From NCBI GenBank assembly GCA_963830775.1, contig CAWHNT010000047.1:868001-932000 (forward strand): a DNA stretch of 64,000 nucleotides. Direction: 5' to 3'. Origin of the DNA: CAWHNT01 sp963830775 (GTDB taxonomy: Bacteria; Pseudomonadota; Alphaproteobacteria; Geminicoccales; Geminicoccaceae). Below are positions 27,317-35,293 of the stretch, in pieces (within the stretch, counting starts at the first letter, position 1; each line of letters begins with the position of its first letter). Both the position numbers and the translations under genes were made by a program. The notes under the pieces are model-generated. The model saw only the letters and a program-made list of their open reading frames with translations, was not told where the DNA came from and did no database searches.

Positions 27317-27642
27317 CCGGGTGCGGCCTCTGCCATGATGTGATAGGATCATGCGCCTAGCAACAGAAGGGGCGCAGATCGTGGTCCGAACGAACCCAGG
27401 ACGGCAATTTTGCCCGCGCAGCAAGGACTTGCGATAGTGGGACGGACCTCGTTCCAACTCTCTCCCATGCTTCCGGGACAGGGAAGGGCCCATGAGCCGC
27501 TCACGGGCGGAAGTCGTGCCCATCTCCCGGCGCCCGAACGAACCCAGCACGTCGAAAACCGCGTCTCGTCAACGGCTTGTTCCGCCCCGCCGCCGCTGGA
27601 CCGCGCCAGGGAGCCACGCTACAAGCCGCTCGGAGGTCGCCG
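27317..27642. other. Non-coding gap before the chaperone gene, with a 14-bp direct repeat
   Basis: No convincing gene is seen. The sequence CCGAACGAACCCAG occurs exactly twice, at 27386-27399 and 27534-27547. The repeats could be regulatory sites for the chaperone/effector pair or chance. A plus-strand frame at 27492-27782 exists but is Arg/Pro/Ser-rich, unlike known proteins, and overlaps the chaperone gene in another frame. Confidence 0.4.
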
Positions 27643-28119
27643 ATGACGGGGAAGGCGCAGGTTCAGGCGCTGGTGGCGGAGATCGGGCCGCTGCTGGAGC
27701 TGGGGGAGGTCACGGCGTTCGATGCCGAGGATCTGTGGACCCTCGTGGTCGACGCGGAGACCGTGCTCTTCCTCGACTATGAGCAGGGCCAGGAGCGGCT
27801 CTGGCTGTCGGGCGAGGTCGCAACACCGCCTCCCTCGGAGCGGGCGCGGCTGCATGAGACGCTGCTGACCTACAACCATCGCTGGCGCGACACGGGCGGG
27901 CTGCGCATGTCGCTCGACGGCGAGGGCGGGGCGGTCGTCCTCAGCTACGACATGCCCGCCGAAGGGCTGGAGCTCAGCCGGCTGGCGATGGTGGTCACGA
28001 ACTTCCTGGACGTGCTGCGCGCCTGGCGCGAAGGGATCGGCCGCATCGCGAGCGCACCCTCTGCGGGCCTCGCCGAGGCGCCGTTCAATCCGATGATGAT
28101 GGGAATGATCCGGGGCTGA
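27643..28119 (+). CDS. CesT-type secretion chaperone
   Basis: 158-residue acidic protein from ATG 27643 (GGAGG 5 bases upstream). Layout matches the type III secretion chaperone family CesT/SycE: an N-terminal helix (QVQALVAEIGPLLELGEV), strands with WTLVVDAETVLFLDYEQG, RLWLSGEVATPPP, the middle LLTYNHRWRDTGGLRMSLD, VVLSYDMPAEGL, and the long C-terminal helix LAMVVTNFLDVLRAWREGI. Such chaperones are small and acidic and are encoded beside the effector they serve. Here the neighbour 34 bp downstream is an RGS-like protein. No type III apparatus gene is in the window, so secretion is inference. Confidence 0.8.
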   Translation: MTGKAQVQALVAEIGPLLELGEVTAFDAEDLWTLVVDAETVLFLDYEQGQERLWLSGEVATPPPSERARLHETLLTYNHRWRDTGGLRMSLDGEGGAVVLSYDMPAEGLELSRLAMVVTNFLDVLRAWREGIGRIASAPSAGLAEAPFNPMMMGMIRG

Positions 28120-28153
28120 GGCCGGCACGGCAGGCCAAGCGGGGAGAACGACA

Positions 28154-28879
28154 ATGCCCGGACCTATGCAGGTTGGTCACGGCACAGGCTTCCAGGCGGT
28201 CTTCGACCAGTTCAAGCCCGGCATGCTGGGCTCGGGTGGCGACCAGCACGTCCGCTTCAAGGGCGACCAGCTCTACACCCACAGCTCGTTCAGCCTGCAC
28301 GGGCGTGGCGCCGAGGCGGCGGAGAACAGGGCCGCCAAATACGAGCTGGGTGCTGCCCAGGTCCGGCAGTCCCTGGTGCGCGATTTCGGTGCCGGCGTGG
28401 CCGACCGCATCCTGAGCAATGTCGGCAAGGAGGTCGGCCGCGATCTCAGCCAGGGGATCACGCGCGCGGACCTGACCCGGATCAAGCAGCAGGTCGACGG
28501 GATAGGTAAGAACGCCCACAACGTCACCGACATGGCGATCGAGAAGCCGGACTCGCAGATCGGGCAAGCTCTCCTGCGCCATACGGAACGCGAGTTCTCG
28601 CCTGAGAACCTTCAGTTCTCGCGCGGCATCATGCAGTTCAAGAACGCACCCGCCGCGGAGCGGGCCGAGGTCGGACGCGAGCTGATGGCGCAGTTCGTCA
28701 ATGACGGGGCGGAGTCCATGGTGAACCTGCCCTCCGGCGTGCGCGGCCAACTGCTCGAAGCCTTCGCGGAAGGCGCTCCACCACCTTCCGCCCACGTCTT
28801 CGACGACGCGCTCAAGGAGATGCGGGAACTCATGGCGGTCGACTCGGCCAAGCGCTTCGTCGAGAACCCATTGACCTGA
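28154..28879 (+). CDS. Putative secreted effector with C-terminal RGS-like domain
   Basis: 241 residues from ATG 28154 with GGGGAG upstream. Residues 1-60 are Gly/His-rich and low in structure, suitable for a secretion and chaperone-binding segment. Residues 62-115 are helical (QVRQSLVRDFGAGVADRIL, GITRADLTRIKQQV). Residues ~133-241 follow the pattern of a regulator-of-G-protein-signalling box: FSPENLQF, MQFKN, a VNL element (MVNLPSG), then FDDALKEMRELMAVDSAKRF. E151, N152, N191, D230 and R234 align with the residues RGS4 uses to contact G-alpha. RGS domains are a eukaryotic family that speeds GTP hydrolysis on heterotrimeric G proteins. With the CesT-like chaperone upstream, a translocated host-directed effector is the best reading. 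The RGS call is by eye. Confidence 0.65.
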   Translation: MPGPMQVGHGTGFQAVFDQFKPGMLGSGGDQHVRFKGDQLYTHSSFSLHGRGAEAAENRAAKYELGAAQVRQSLVRDFGAGVADRILSNVGKEVGRDLSQGITRADLTRIKQQVDGIGKNAHNVTDMAIEKPDSQIGQALLRHTEREFSPENLQFSRGIMQFKNAPAAERAEVGRELMAQFVNDGAESMVNLPSGVRGQLLEAFAEGAPPPSAHVFDDALKEMRELMAVDSAKRFVENPLT

Positions 28880-28881
28880 GC

Positions 28882-29683
28882 CTAGCCGGTGCGCTCTTCC
28901 GCCTTCGCCACATCCCACAAGGCATCCAGCGCTTCGAGGCCAAGCGTCTGCAGCTCCTGGCCAGAGGACGGCGAGCCAGCTCCTCCATCCGCCGGAAGCG
29001 GCGCTCGAACTTGACGTTGGTGGCACGCAGCGCGGTCTCGGCATCCACCTCCAGGCGCCGGGCGAGGTTGGCGACCGTGAACAGGACGTCGCCCAGCTCG
29101 GCCGCGATCTCCTCCGCGTCGCCGCCAGCCCGTGCCTCCTCCAGCTCGGCCAGCTCCTCCCGCAGCTTCTCCAGGATCGGGCCGGTCTCGGTCCAGTCGA
29201 AGCCGACCCGGGCCGCCCGCTTCTGCAGCTTGAGGGCCCGGCTCAGCGCCGGCAGCGCCAGCGGGATGTCGGCAAGCGCACTGGCATCACCTTTGCCCTT
29301 CAGGGCCTTGCGCGCCCGCTCGTCCGCCTTCTGCTCCTCCCAGACCCGGCGCAGACTGTCGACCGTCTGGCCGTCCGCCTCGCCAAAGATGTGCGGGTGG
29401 CGGGCGATCATCTTCCGGCGATGCCGCTTGCGATCCGGTCGAAGTCGAAGAGGCCCCGCTCCTCGGCCATCTGCGCGTAGTAGACCACCTGCAGCAGCAG
29501 GTCGCCGGCCTCGCTCTCCAGGTCGGCCCAGTCCTGGCGCTGGATGGCGTCCGCGACCTCGTAGGCCTCCTCGATCGTGTAGGGGGCGATGCTGGCGAAG
29601 GTCTGCTCGATGTCCCACGGGCAGCCGCGCTCCGGGTCCCGCAAGCGGCGCATCACCGCCAGCAGCTCCTCGATCCCGCTCAC
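28882..29683 (-). pseudogene. mazG: Nucleoside triphosphate pyrophosphohydrolase MazG, two frameshifts
   Basis: MazG hydrolyses non-canonical NTPs (and in E. coli lowers ppGpp). The gene starts at GTG 29683, overlapping the xseA stop, with SGIEELLAVMRRLRDPERGC and PWDIEQTFASIAPYTIEEAY. The N-terminal half ends in frame at GIAGR near 29420. One base lower, the expected KMIARHPHIFGEADG resumes in another frame and runs through FDWTETGPILEKLREELAEL and ELGDVLFTVANLARRL. A second shift near 28960 separates RRMEELAR from the true end ELQTLGLEALDALWDVAKAE. Each shift is one base. Either the gene is dead or the reads carry indels; the two halves alone might still fold as domains. Confidence 0.85.
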
Positions 29684-31161
29684 AGGAGCTGGCCCTGCGC
29701 CGCCTTGGGGGTGCCCTGGCCACGCCCGCGGGGGCGGACGACGTCCGCGCGCCGGACCGGGAGCTGGCCGTCGGCGAAGGTGAGCTCCAGCTCGGCCTCG
29801 TGGCCCAGCTCGGCAAGCCGTGCCACCACCTGCCCGCTGCCGCGGCCGCGGACGATCACGTAGCCGCGCTCGAGCACGCGCTGGTGGCTCAGGCTCTCGA
29901 GCTGGCGGGAGAGGGCGGTGAGCGTCTCGTCGTGCCGGGCAAGGCGGCCGGCGATGCTGCGGTCGAGGCCCGCCGTCTCGCGGGCGAGCCGGGGTGCCAG
30001 CTGCTCCAGGCGGCCGGTGACCAGCACAGGCGCCAGGCGCGGTGCCAGCCGCCCGAGGTCGGTTGCCGCTCGCCGGGCCCGATCCAGCACGAGCTCGGCC
30101 AGCCTGCCGAAGCGTGTTTCCATCCGCTCGCCGAGCTGGACCACGACCGCCGTGGGCGAGCGCAGGCTCAGGCGCTCGGCCAGATCGTCGAGGCGCTGGG
30201 TGGCGAGATGCAGCAGGGTCTCGGGGCGGACCAGGCCGCGCGCCAGGCCGCCCAGACGCTCGCGCAAGCTGGCCAGCAGCCGGTCGGCCGCATGCTCCTG
30301 CCGGTCGGCGAGGCTGGCGAGCTGGGCCAGCAGCTCGCGGCGGACCGGAACCACCATCTCGGCGGCAGCCGTCGGCGTGGGCGCCCGGCGGTCGGCGGCG
30401 TGGTCGATGAGGGTGGTGTCGGTCTCGTGGCCCACGGCCGAGACGAGGGGGATCGTGCAGGCGGCAGCCGCCCGGACCACGGCTTCCTCGTTGAAGGCCC
30501 ACAGGTCCTCGATCGAGCCGCCACCGCGGGCGACGATCAGCACGTCCGGCCGCGGCACCGGCCCGCCGGCCGGCAGGGCCGAGAAACCGTTGATCGCACC
30601 TGCGATCTGCTCGGCCGCACCCTCGCCCTGGACCAGCACGGGCCATACGAGCACCCGGCGCGGGAAGCGGTCCTCCAACCGGTGGAGGATATCGCGGATC
30701 ACGGCCCCGGTGGGCGAGGTGACCACGCCGATGACCTCGGGCAGGACCGGCAGCGCCCGCTTCCGTTCAGCGTCGAAGAGCCCCTCGGCCGCGAGCCGGC
30801 GCTTGCGCTCCTCCAGGAGCGCCATGAGGGCGCCGGCCCCGGCCGGCTCCATGCGCTCGACCACGAGCTGGTAGCGCGAGCGGCCGGGATAGGTGGTGAG
30901 CTTGCCGGTGCAGATGACCTCGAGCCCGTCCTCGGGCTGGAAGGGGATCCGGCCGACGCTCGTGCGCCAGCAGACGGCATCCAGCACCGCCTGCTCGTCC
31001 TTGAGGCAGAAATAGAGGTGACCGCTGCCGGCCCGCTTGAAGCTCGAGATCTCGCCCCGGACCCGGACCAGGCCGTAGGCGTTCTCGACCGTGCGCTTGA
31101 GCGCGAAGGCGAGCTCGGCAACCGTGTACTCGACGATGTTGGAGGCGGGAGCGGCAAGCAT
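29680..31161 (-). CDS. xseA: Exodeoxyribonuclease VII large subunit
   Basis: Large subunit of the single-strand DNA nuclease ExoVII, 493 residues from ATG 31161 (MLAAPASNIVEYTVAELAFA). An N-terminal OB fold (LVRVRGEISSFKRAGSGHLY, FCLKDEQAVLDAVCW) precedes the catalytic domain (IGVVTSPTGAVIRDILHRL, VLIVARGGGSIEDLWAFNEE, SAVGHETDTTLIDHAAD). A long helical region follows with the family end (RVLERGYVIVRG). No xseB is in the window. It lies 29 bp after hemB on the same strand, and its stop overlaps the mazG start. Confidence 0.95.
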   Translation of the reverse strand: MLAAPASNIVEYTVAELAFALKRTVENAYGLVRVRGEISSFKRAGSGHLYFCLKDEQAVLDAVCWRTSVGRIPFQPEDGLEVICTGKLTTYPGRSRYQLVVERMEPAGAGALMALLEERKRRLAAEGLFDAERKRALPVLPEVIGVVTSPTGAVIRDILHRLEDRFPRRVLVWPVLVQGEGAAEQIAGAINGFSALPAGGPVPRPDVLIVARGGGSIEDLWAFNEEAVVRAAAACTIPLVSAVGHETDTTLIDHAADRRAPTPTAAAEMVVPVRRELLAQLASLADRQEHAADRLLASLRERLGGLARGLVRPETLLHLATQRLDDLAERLSLRSPTAVVVQLGERMETRFGRLAELVLDRARRAATDLGRLAPRLAPVLVTGRLEQLAPRLARETAGLDRSIAGRLARHDETLTALSRQLESLSHQRVLERGYVIVRGRGSGQVVARLAELGHEAELELTFADGQLPVRRADVVRPRGRGQGTPKAAQGQLL

Positions 31162-31190
31162 GGTGCCGGACCCTACTGCAGTGGCTGCGC

Positions 31191-32198
31191 TCACGCAGCC
31201 AGCTTCGGCGCCAGCTCCATCGCGGCATAGGTCAGGATGGCATCCGCCCCGGCGCGCTTGAACGCCATGAGGCTCTCCAGCATCGCGGCCTCGGCGTCGA
31301 GCCAGCCGAGCTGGCCCGCGGCCTTCACCATCGCGTACTCGCCGGACACATGATAGGCGAGGGTGGGCAGCCCGAAGGCCTGCTTCACCCGCCAGATCAC
31401 GTCGAGATAGGGCAGGCCGGGCTTCACCATCAGCATGTCGGCGGCCTCGGCGATGTCCTGGGCACACTCGCGCAAGGCCTCGGTGCCGTTGGCCGGATCC
31501 ATCTGGTAGGTCTTCTTGTCCGCCCGGCCGAGACTGCCCTTGGAGCCGCAGGCGTCGCGGAACGGGCCGTAGAAGGCCGAGGCGTACTTCGCGGCATAGG
31601 AGAGGATGAGCGTCTCGGCATGCCCGGCGTCGTCGAGCCTGGCGCGGATGGCACCGATCCTGCCGTCCATCATGTCCGAGGGTGCGACCACGTCGCAGCC
31701 CGAGGCCGCCAACGCGAGCGCCTGCTTCGACAAGGCCTCGAGCGTCTCGTCGTTCAGGATCACGCCGTCGCGCAGCAGGCCGTCCTGGCCGTGAATCGTG
31801 TAGGGGTCGAGCGCCACGTCGCCGACGATGCCGACGCCCGGCACCTGGCGCTTGATGGCGCGGATGGCGCGGCAGACGAGATTGTCCTCGTTCCAGGCCT
31901 CGGCCGCGTCCTCGCTCTTCCGCTCCGGCTGGGTGACCGGGAACAGGGCCACGGCCGGGATGCCGAGCTCGCGGCAACGCTCCACCTGGCCCACCAGCAG
32001 GTCGACCGACAGACGCTCGATCCCCGGCATCGAAGGCACGGCCTCGCGCTTCGCCTCGCCGTCCAGCACGAAGAAGGGCTGGATCAGGTCGGCGGGGCCG
32101 AGCCGGTTCTCGGCCACCAGACGCCGCACCCAGCCTTCGCGTCGGAGCCGGCGCGGCCGGCTGCGGGGGAACGGGGCTTGCGCAGCAGGGTAGGACAA
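31191..32198 (-). CDS. hemB: Delta-aminolevulinic acid dehydratase (porphobilinogen synthase)
   Basis: Condenses two 5-aminolevulinate molecules to porphobilinogen for haem and related tetrapyrroles. The 335-residue form starts at TTG 32198 (SYPAAQAPFPRSRPRRLRRE) behind GGGAGAG; longer frames add non-homologous residues. Both Schiff-base lysines are visible (YAAKYASAFYGPFRDA and MLMVKPGLPYLD). The metal site reads LDPYTIHGQDG, the Asp-type used by magnesium-dependent enzymes, in place of the Cys-rich zinc site of E. coli. Confidence 0.95.
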   Translation of the reverse strand: MSYPAAQAPFPRSRPRRLRREGWVRRLVAENRLGPADLIQPFFVLDGEAKREAVPSMPGIERLSVDLLVGQVERCRELGIPAVALFPVTQPERKSEDAAEAWNEDNLVCRAIRAIKRQVPGVGIVGDVALDPYTIHGQDGLLRDGVILNDETLEALSKQALALAASGCDVVAPSDMMDGRIGAIRARLDDAGHAETLILSYAAKYASAFYGPFRDACGSKGSLGRADKKTYQMDPANGTEALRECAQDIAEAADMLMVKPGLPYLDVIWRVKQAFGLPTLAYHVSGEYAMVKAAGQLGWLDAEAAMLESLMAFKRAGADAILTYAAMELAPKLAA

Positions 32199-32314
32199 GG
32201 AGGCTCTCCCGTGACCGGACAGTGACGGTGGATCGGTTCTAGACTGAGGCTCTGATCGCGGCAACGCGCGTCCCCGGCTCGGATTAGGAGCCGGCCTCGT
32301 TCGTATACGGTCCC

Positions 32315-32866
32315 ATGAGGCTCCTGATGACCGGCAGCGACATCACTGCCGAGCTGCACGCGGCGCGGCGCTACGCGCTGCTGCTGACCCGCAATGCCGA
32401 CCAGGCCGAGGACCTCGTCCAGGAGGCCCTGGCCAAGGCGATCGCAGGTGCCCGGACCTGGCGACCGGGTGCCGACCTGCGGCGCTGGCTGCTCGCGATC
32501 GTCCACAATGTCCACGTCTCCCGCCAGCGGCGGTTGCGGCTCGAGCTCGCGGCGACGCGCGAGGCCAGCGACACCCTGCCGGTGGCGACGCCGGAGCCGC
32601 AGGGCGACCGGGTCCATCTCACCGAGACGATCGCCGCGCTGATGGCGCTACCCGCCGAGCAGCGCGAGCCGCTGGTCCTCGTGGCCTTCGAAGGCCTCAG
32701 CTACCGTGATGCGGCCGAGATCCTGGGCCTGCCGGTCGGCACGCTGATGTCGCGTCTGGCGCGCGGCCGCGAGGCGCTGCGGGCAGCCACCGGGCGGACC
32801 CGGCCGGCCGAGCCCGCCGACACCTCACCTCCGGACCGGCGCCGGAACTTGCGGGTGGTGGAGTAA
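32315..32866 (+). CDS. ECF-family RNA polymerase sigma factor
   Basis: 183-residue group IV sigma factor. Region 2 is recognisable in YALLLTRNADQAEDLVQEAL and DLRRWLLAIVHN (core binding and -10 recognition). Region 4 is LPAEQREPLVLVAFEGLSY then RDAAEILGLPVGTLMSRLAR, a -35-binding helix-turn-helix. It is followed 3 bp later by its membrane anti-sigma factor, the common regulatory pairing. The signal is unknown; no promoter of the matching type was identified with confidence. The start could be ATG 32315 or ATG 32327. Confidence 0.9.
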   Translation: MRLLMTGSDITAELHAARRYALLLTRNADQAEDLVQEALAKAIAGARTWRPGADLRRWLLAIVHNVHVSRQRRLRLELAATREASDTLPVATPEPQGDRVHLTETIAALMALPAEQREPLVLVAFEGLSYRDAAEILGLPVGTLMSRLARGREALRAATGRTRPAEPADTSPPDRRRNLRVVE

Positions 32867-32869
32867 GCC

Positions 32870-33637
32870 ATGAGTGAGCCGATCACCGAGGCCGATCTGC
32901 AGGCCTATATCGACGACCAGCTCGAGCCGACCCGGCGGATCGAGGTCGAGGGGCACCTGGCGCTGCACGCCGAGGAAGCGGCGCAGGTCATGGACGGCCT
33001 GCGGGTACGCAACGAGATCCGCTTCTTCCTGGCCGATGGGGCTGGCGAGGGGCCGCCGCCTGCGGTTGAGACGGTCGTTCTGGGGCGACGGCTGGCGCAG
33101 TCGTTGCGGGTGCGCTCGATGCTGCCGGCCCTGGGCAAGGCGCTCGCTGCTGCCTGCCTCGTGGGGGTAGGCTGGTTCGGCCACGCGGTCATGGACGACC
33201 CGGGCCAGGAAGTGGCCGCGGCGATGGACCCCTCGGACGAGCTTGCGGGCGACGCCGCACAGGCCTTCCACCTGGTCCACATGAAGCTCACCGACGGCAA
33301 GTTCGCCGTGCTGGGGCCGATCGCCGGACCGGACGCCGGCCTCGTCTCCGGGCTCATCGCCGCCTTGCCGCCGGGGTTCAGGCACGTCGCCTCGGATTCC
33401 GTGCCCTGGGAGGGCGGGACGGCACGGCTCGTGCTGCTCGTGGGGCCACGCGGCGAGAACCTCGTGCTCATGGTGGCGGAGACGGCCACGCATGGCATCG
33501 ACCGGCCGGAGACGGATACCGACGGCGGCGTCAATACCGTCTCCTGGTGGAGCGGTCGCTACGCCTACGCGCTCAGCGGTGACGTTCCCGCCTCGGCGCT
33601 GCTGGCGGTGGTGAAAGGGATGGGGTCGCTCGGATGA
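32870..33637 (+). CDS. Membrane-bound anti-sigma factor for the ECF sigma upstream
   Basis: 255 residues with a cytoplasmic anti-sigma domain (ITEADLQAYIDDQLEPTRR, VEGHLALHAEEAAQVMDGLR), a membrane segment at about residues 86-107 (ALGKALAAACLVGVGWFGHA) and a ~145-residue periplasmic part of unknown function. The zinc-anti-sigma motif HxxxCxxC is absent, so thiol sensing is unlikely. It is presumed to hold the sigma factor at the membrane until a periplasmic signal. The stop overlaps the start of a 37-codon ORF. Confidence 0.85.
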   Translation: MSEPITEADLQAYIDDQLEPTRRIEVEGHLALHAEEAAQVMDGLRVRNEIRFFLADGAGEGPPPAVETVVLGRRLAQSLRVRSMLPALGKALAAACLVGVGWFGHAVMDDPGQEVAAAMDPSDELAGDAAQAFHLVHMKLTDGKFAVLGPIAGPDAGLVSGLIAALPPGFRHVASDSVPWEGGTARLVLLVGPRGENLVLMVAETATHGIDRPETDTDGGVNTVSWWSGRYAYALSGDVPASALLAVVKGMGSLG

Positions 33638-33747
33638 TACACGCACCGGCAATGCTCCTGGCCGGCATCCTGCTCGCCGGTGCCGCAGGCTCCGCCGTCG
33701 CCTATGCCGTCGCGTTCCGCAATGAGTGCTGGCGAAGCAGGAAGTAG
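33634..33747 (+). CDS. 37-residue single-span membrane peptide, coupled to the anti-sigma gene
   Basis: ATG 33634 overlaps the anti-sigma stop (ATGA). The peptide begins MIHAPAMLLAGILLAGAAGS, continues as one hydrophobic helix to about residue 28 and ends with a basic tail (NECWRSRK). That is one membrane span with a positive C-terminus and one Cys. Tight coupling to a sigma/anti-sigma pair suggests a role in the same signalling unit, but nothing in the sequence identifies it. It could instead be an untranslated tail. Confidence 0.5.
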   Translation: MIHAPAMLLAGILLAGAAGSAVAYAVAFRNECWRSRK

Positions 33748-33771
33748 TGCTGTGGGGTCGGACCCGATGGC

Positions 33772-33794
33772 GGGGCACCGCGATCAGGTGCCCC
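33772..33794. terminator. Hairpin between convergent sigma-factor unit and paaG-like gene
   Basis: GGGGCACC (33772-33779) pairs with GGTGCCCC (33787-33794) across a 7-base loop. It lies 24 bp after the 37-codon ORF and overlaps the stop of the convergent paaG-like gene, so it could end transcription from both sides. There is no clear T tract. Confidence 0.45.
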
Positions 33795-34578
33795 GGAAGC
33801 GCGGCGCTCGCTTCTCCTGGAAGGCCCGCACCCCCTCCTGGTAGTCGTCCGTCCTGCCGGCGGTCTGCTGAAGCCGGCTTTCCAGCCGCAGCTGGTCGTC
33901 GAGGCTGTTGCCGGCCGACGCGTTGAGCGCCTGCTTGATCAGCGCCAGCCCACGCGTGGCGCCTTGAGCGAGCTGCTCCGCCGTGGCCATGGCCTCGGGG
34001 AGGAGGCGGTCGTCGTCGACGCAGCGCCAGATCAGGCCCCAGGCTTCGGCCTGCGAGGCGGTGATGCGCTCGCCCAGGAGCGCCAGGCCTCGGGCGCGAG
34101 CCTCGCCGACGAGGCGCGGCAGAAGCCAGGTGCCGCCCGCGTCGGGGATGAGACCCAGCCTGCAGAACGCCTGGATGAAGCTGGCCGAGCGTGCTGCCAG
34201 GACGATGTCGCAGGCAAGCGCCAGGTTGGCCCCCGCACCCGCGGCAACACCGTTGACGGCACAGACGATAGGCTTCTCGAGCGTGCGTACGAGCTGGATC
34301 AGCGGGTTGTAGAGGCGGTCCAGCGTGTCGCCGAGGTCCGGCGGCCCCTCGTCGGCGCTCATCGCCCGGTCGGAGAGATCCTGGCCGGCGCAGAACGCAC
34401 GTCCGGCGCCGGTCAGGAGGATCGCACGACAGCCCGGGTCGGCGGCGCAGTGCTCCAGAGCCGTGCGCAACTCGGCGTGCATGGCCTCGTTGAAGCTGTT
34501 CAGCTTGTCGGGGCGGTTCAGGGTGAGCGTGGTCAACCCGCCATTGCTGGCGACCAGGATCGTTCCGCCTGCGGCCAT
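33784..34578 (-). CDS. paaG: Enoyl-CoA hydratase/isomerase, PaaG-like
   Basis: 264-residue crotonase from ATG 34578 (MAAGGTILVASNGGLTTLTL). The motif GAGRAFCAGQDLSDRAM is characteristic of the PaaG branch, which isomerises ring-epoxide phenylacetyl-CoA to the oxepin during phenylacetate breakdown. NGVAAGAGANLALACDIV forms the oxyanion hole, and the acidic residue of GLIPDAGGTWLLPRL is the expected catalytic Asp. A paaY-like gene is divergent 120 bp away, which supports the pathway, but the paaABCDE oxygenase is not in the window. Confidence 0.8.
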   Translation of the reverse strand: MAAGGTILVASNGGLTTLTLNRPDKLNSFNEAMHAELRTALEHCAADPGCRAILLTGAGRAFCAGQDLSDRAMSADEGPPDLGDTLDRLYNPLIQLVRTLEKPIVCAVNGVAAGAGANLALACDIVLAARSASFIQAFCRLGLIPDAGGTWLLPRLVGEARARGLALLGERITASQAEAWGLIWRCVDDDRLLPEAMATAEQLAQGATRGLALIKQALNASAGNSLDDQLRLESRLQQTAGRTDDYQEGVRAFQEKRAPRFRGT

Positions 34579-34697
34579 TCCCCCACCTCTCTGCTTGCCG
34601 CAGACCGGTAGAGCAGGGCTGCCCGCCGTTGCAAGTCTGGGCATGGGGCCTCGCAGGCGGTAGGCCCGGCCGGTCTGGACAGAGCGGAGCATGTCTC

Positions 34698-35267
34698 GTG
34701 CCCATCTATGCCTATGCCGGCATCAGGCCGGTGATCGACGAGAGCGCCTTCGTCCATCCCGAGGCGGTCGTGATCGGCGACGTGATCATCGGCAAGGGCG
34801 TGCTGATCGCACCCTGCGCCAGCCTTCGCGGCGACATGGGCCGGCTGATCGTCGGCGACGGTGCCAACATCCAGGACGGCTGCGTCATGCACGGCTTCCC
34901 CGGCAAGGACTGTGCGATCGAGGAGGACGGCCATATCGGGCACGGCGCCATCCTGCACGGCTGCCGGATCGGGCGGAACGCTCTGGTCGGCATGAACGCC
35001 GTCGTCATGGACGGGGCCACCGTCGGCCAGGACAGCTTCGTGGCCGCCATGGCCTTCGTGAAGGCGGGCTTCGAGGTCCCGCCCCGCACCCTTGTGGCCG
35101 GAATGCCGGCCCGGATCGTGCGCGAGCTCACCGACCAGGAGATCGCCTGGAAGCGAAGCGGCACGCGGGAATATCAGGAACTCGCACGGCGCTATCACAC
35201 CGAGCTGGTACCATGCGAGCCGCTGCGAGCGAGTAGAGCCCGATCGCAGCCGGGCTCCATCGCTTGA
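34698..35267 (+). CDS. paaY: PaaY-like hexapeptide-repeat thioesterase (gamma-carbonic-anhydrase fold)
   Basis: 189-residue left-handed beta-helix protein from GTG 34698 (PIYAYAGIRPVIDESAFVHP). It has hexapeptide repeats with metal-type His residues and the PaaY-like stretch GCVMHGFPGKDC, EEDGHIGHGAILHGCRIGRN, ALVGMNAVVMDGATVG, and a C-terminal helix (WKRSGTREYQELARRY). PaaY is a thioesterase that removes dead-end CoA esters in phenylacetate catabolism. It is divergent from the paaG-like gene. Other gamma-carbonic-anhydrase relatives share the fold, but the internal motifs fit PaaY best. Confidence 0.8.
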   Translation: MPIYAYAGIRPVIDESAFVHPEAVVIGDVIIGKGVLIAPCASLRGDMGRLIVGDGANIQDGCVMHGFPGKDCAIEEDGHIGHGAILHGCRIGRNALVGMNAVVMDGATVGQDSFVAAMAFVKAGFEVPPRTLVAGMPARIVRELTDQEIAWKRSGTREYQELARRYHTELVPCEPLRASRARSQPGSIA

Positions 35268-35293
35268 CAGAAATTCTGCCGTTGCGCGAGACT
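35264..35293 (+). promoter_or_regulatory. Possible sigma-70 promoter upstream of the sugar ABC operon
   Basis: TTGACA at 35264-35269 is a perfect -35 hexamer. About 17-18 bases later GAGACT/GACTAG offers only a weak -10. It is the best candidate in the 184-bp gap between the paaY-like gene and the ABC ATPase and overlaps the paaY stop. Weak evidence. Confidence 0.3.

Noticed and set aside
27492..27782. 96-codon plus-strand frame before the chaperone gene
   Set aside because: Low-complexity Arg/Pro/Ser composition, no recognisable motif, and it overlaps the CesT-like gene out of frame.
27317..28881. A type III secretion apparatus gene near the chaperone/RGS pair
   Set aside because: None of the neighbouring frames resembles a needle, ATPase, export-gate or secretin protein; the claim is limited to the chaperone and effector candidate.
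23698..28881. Prophage or integrative element carrying the accessory island
   Set aside because: No integrase, phage structural gene, tRNA or flanking attachment repeat could be seen.
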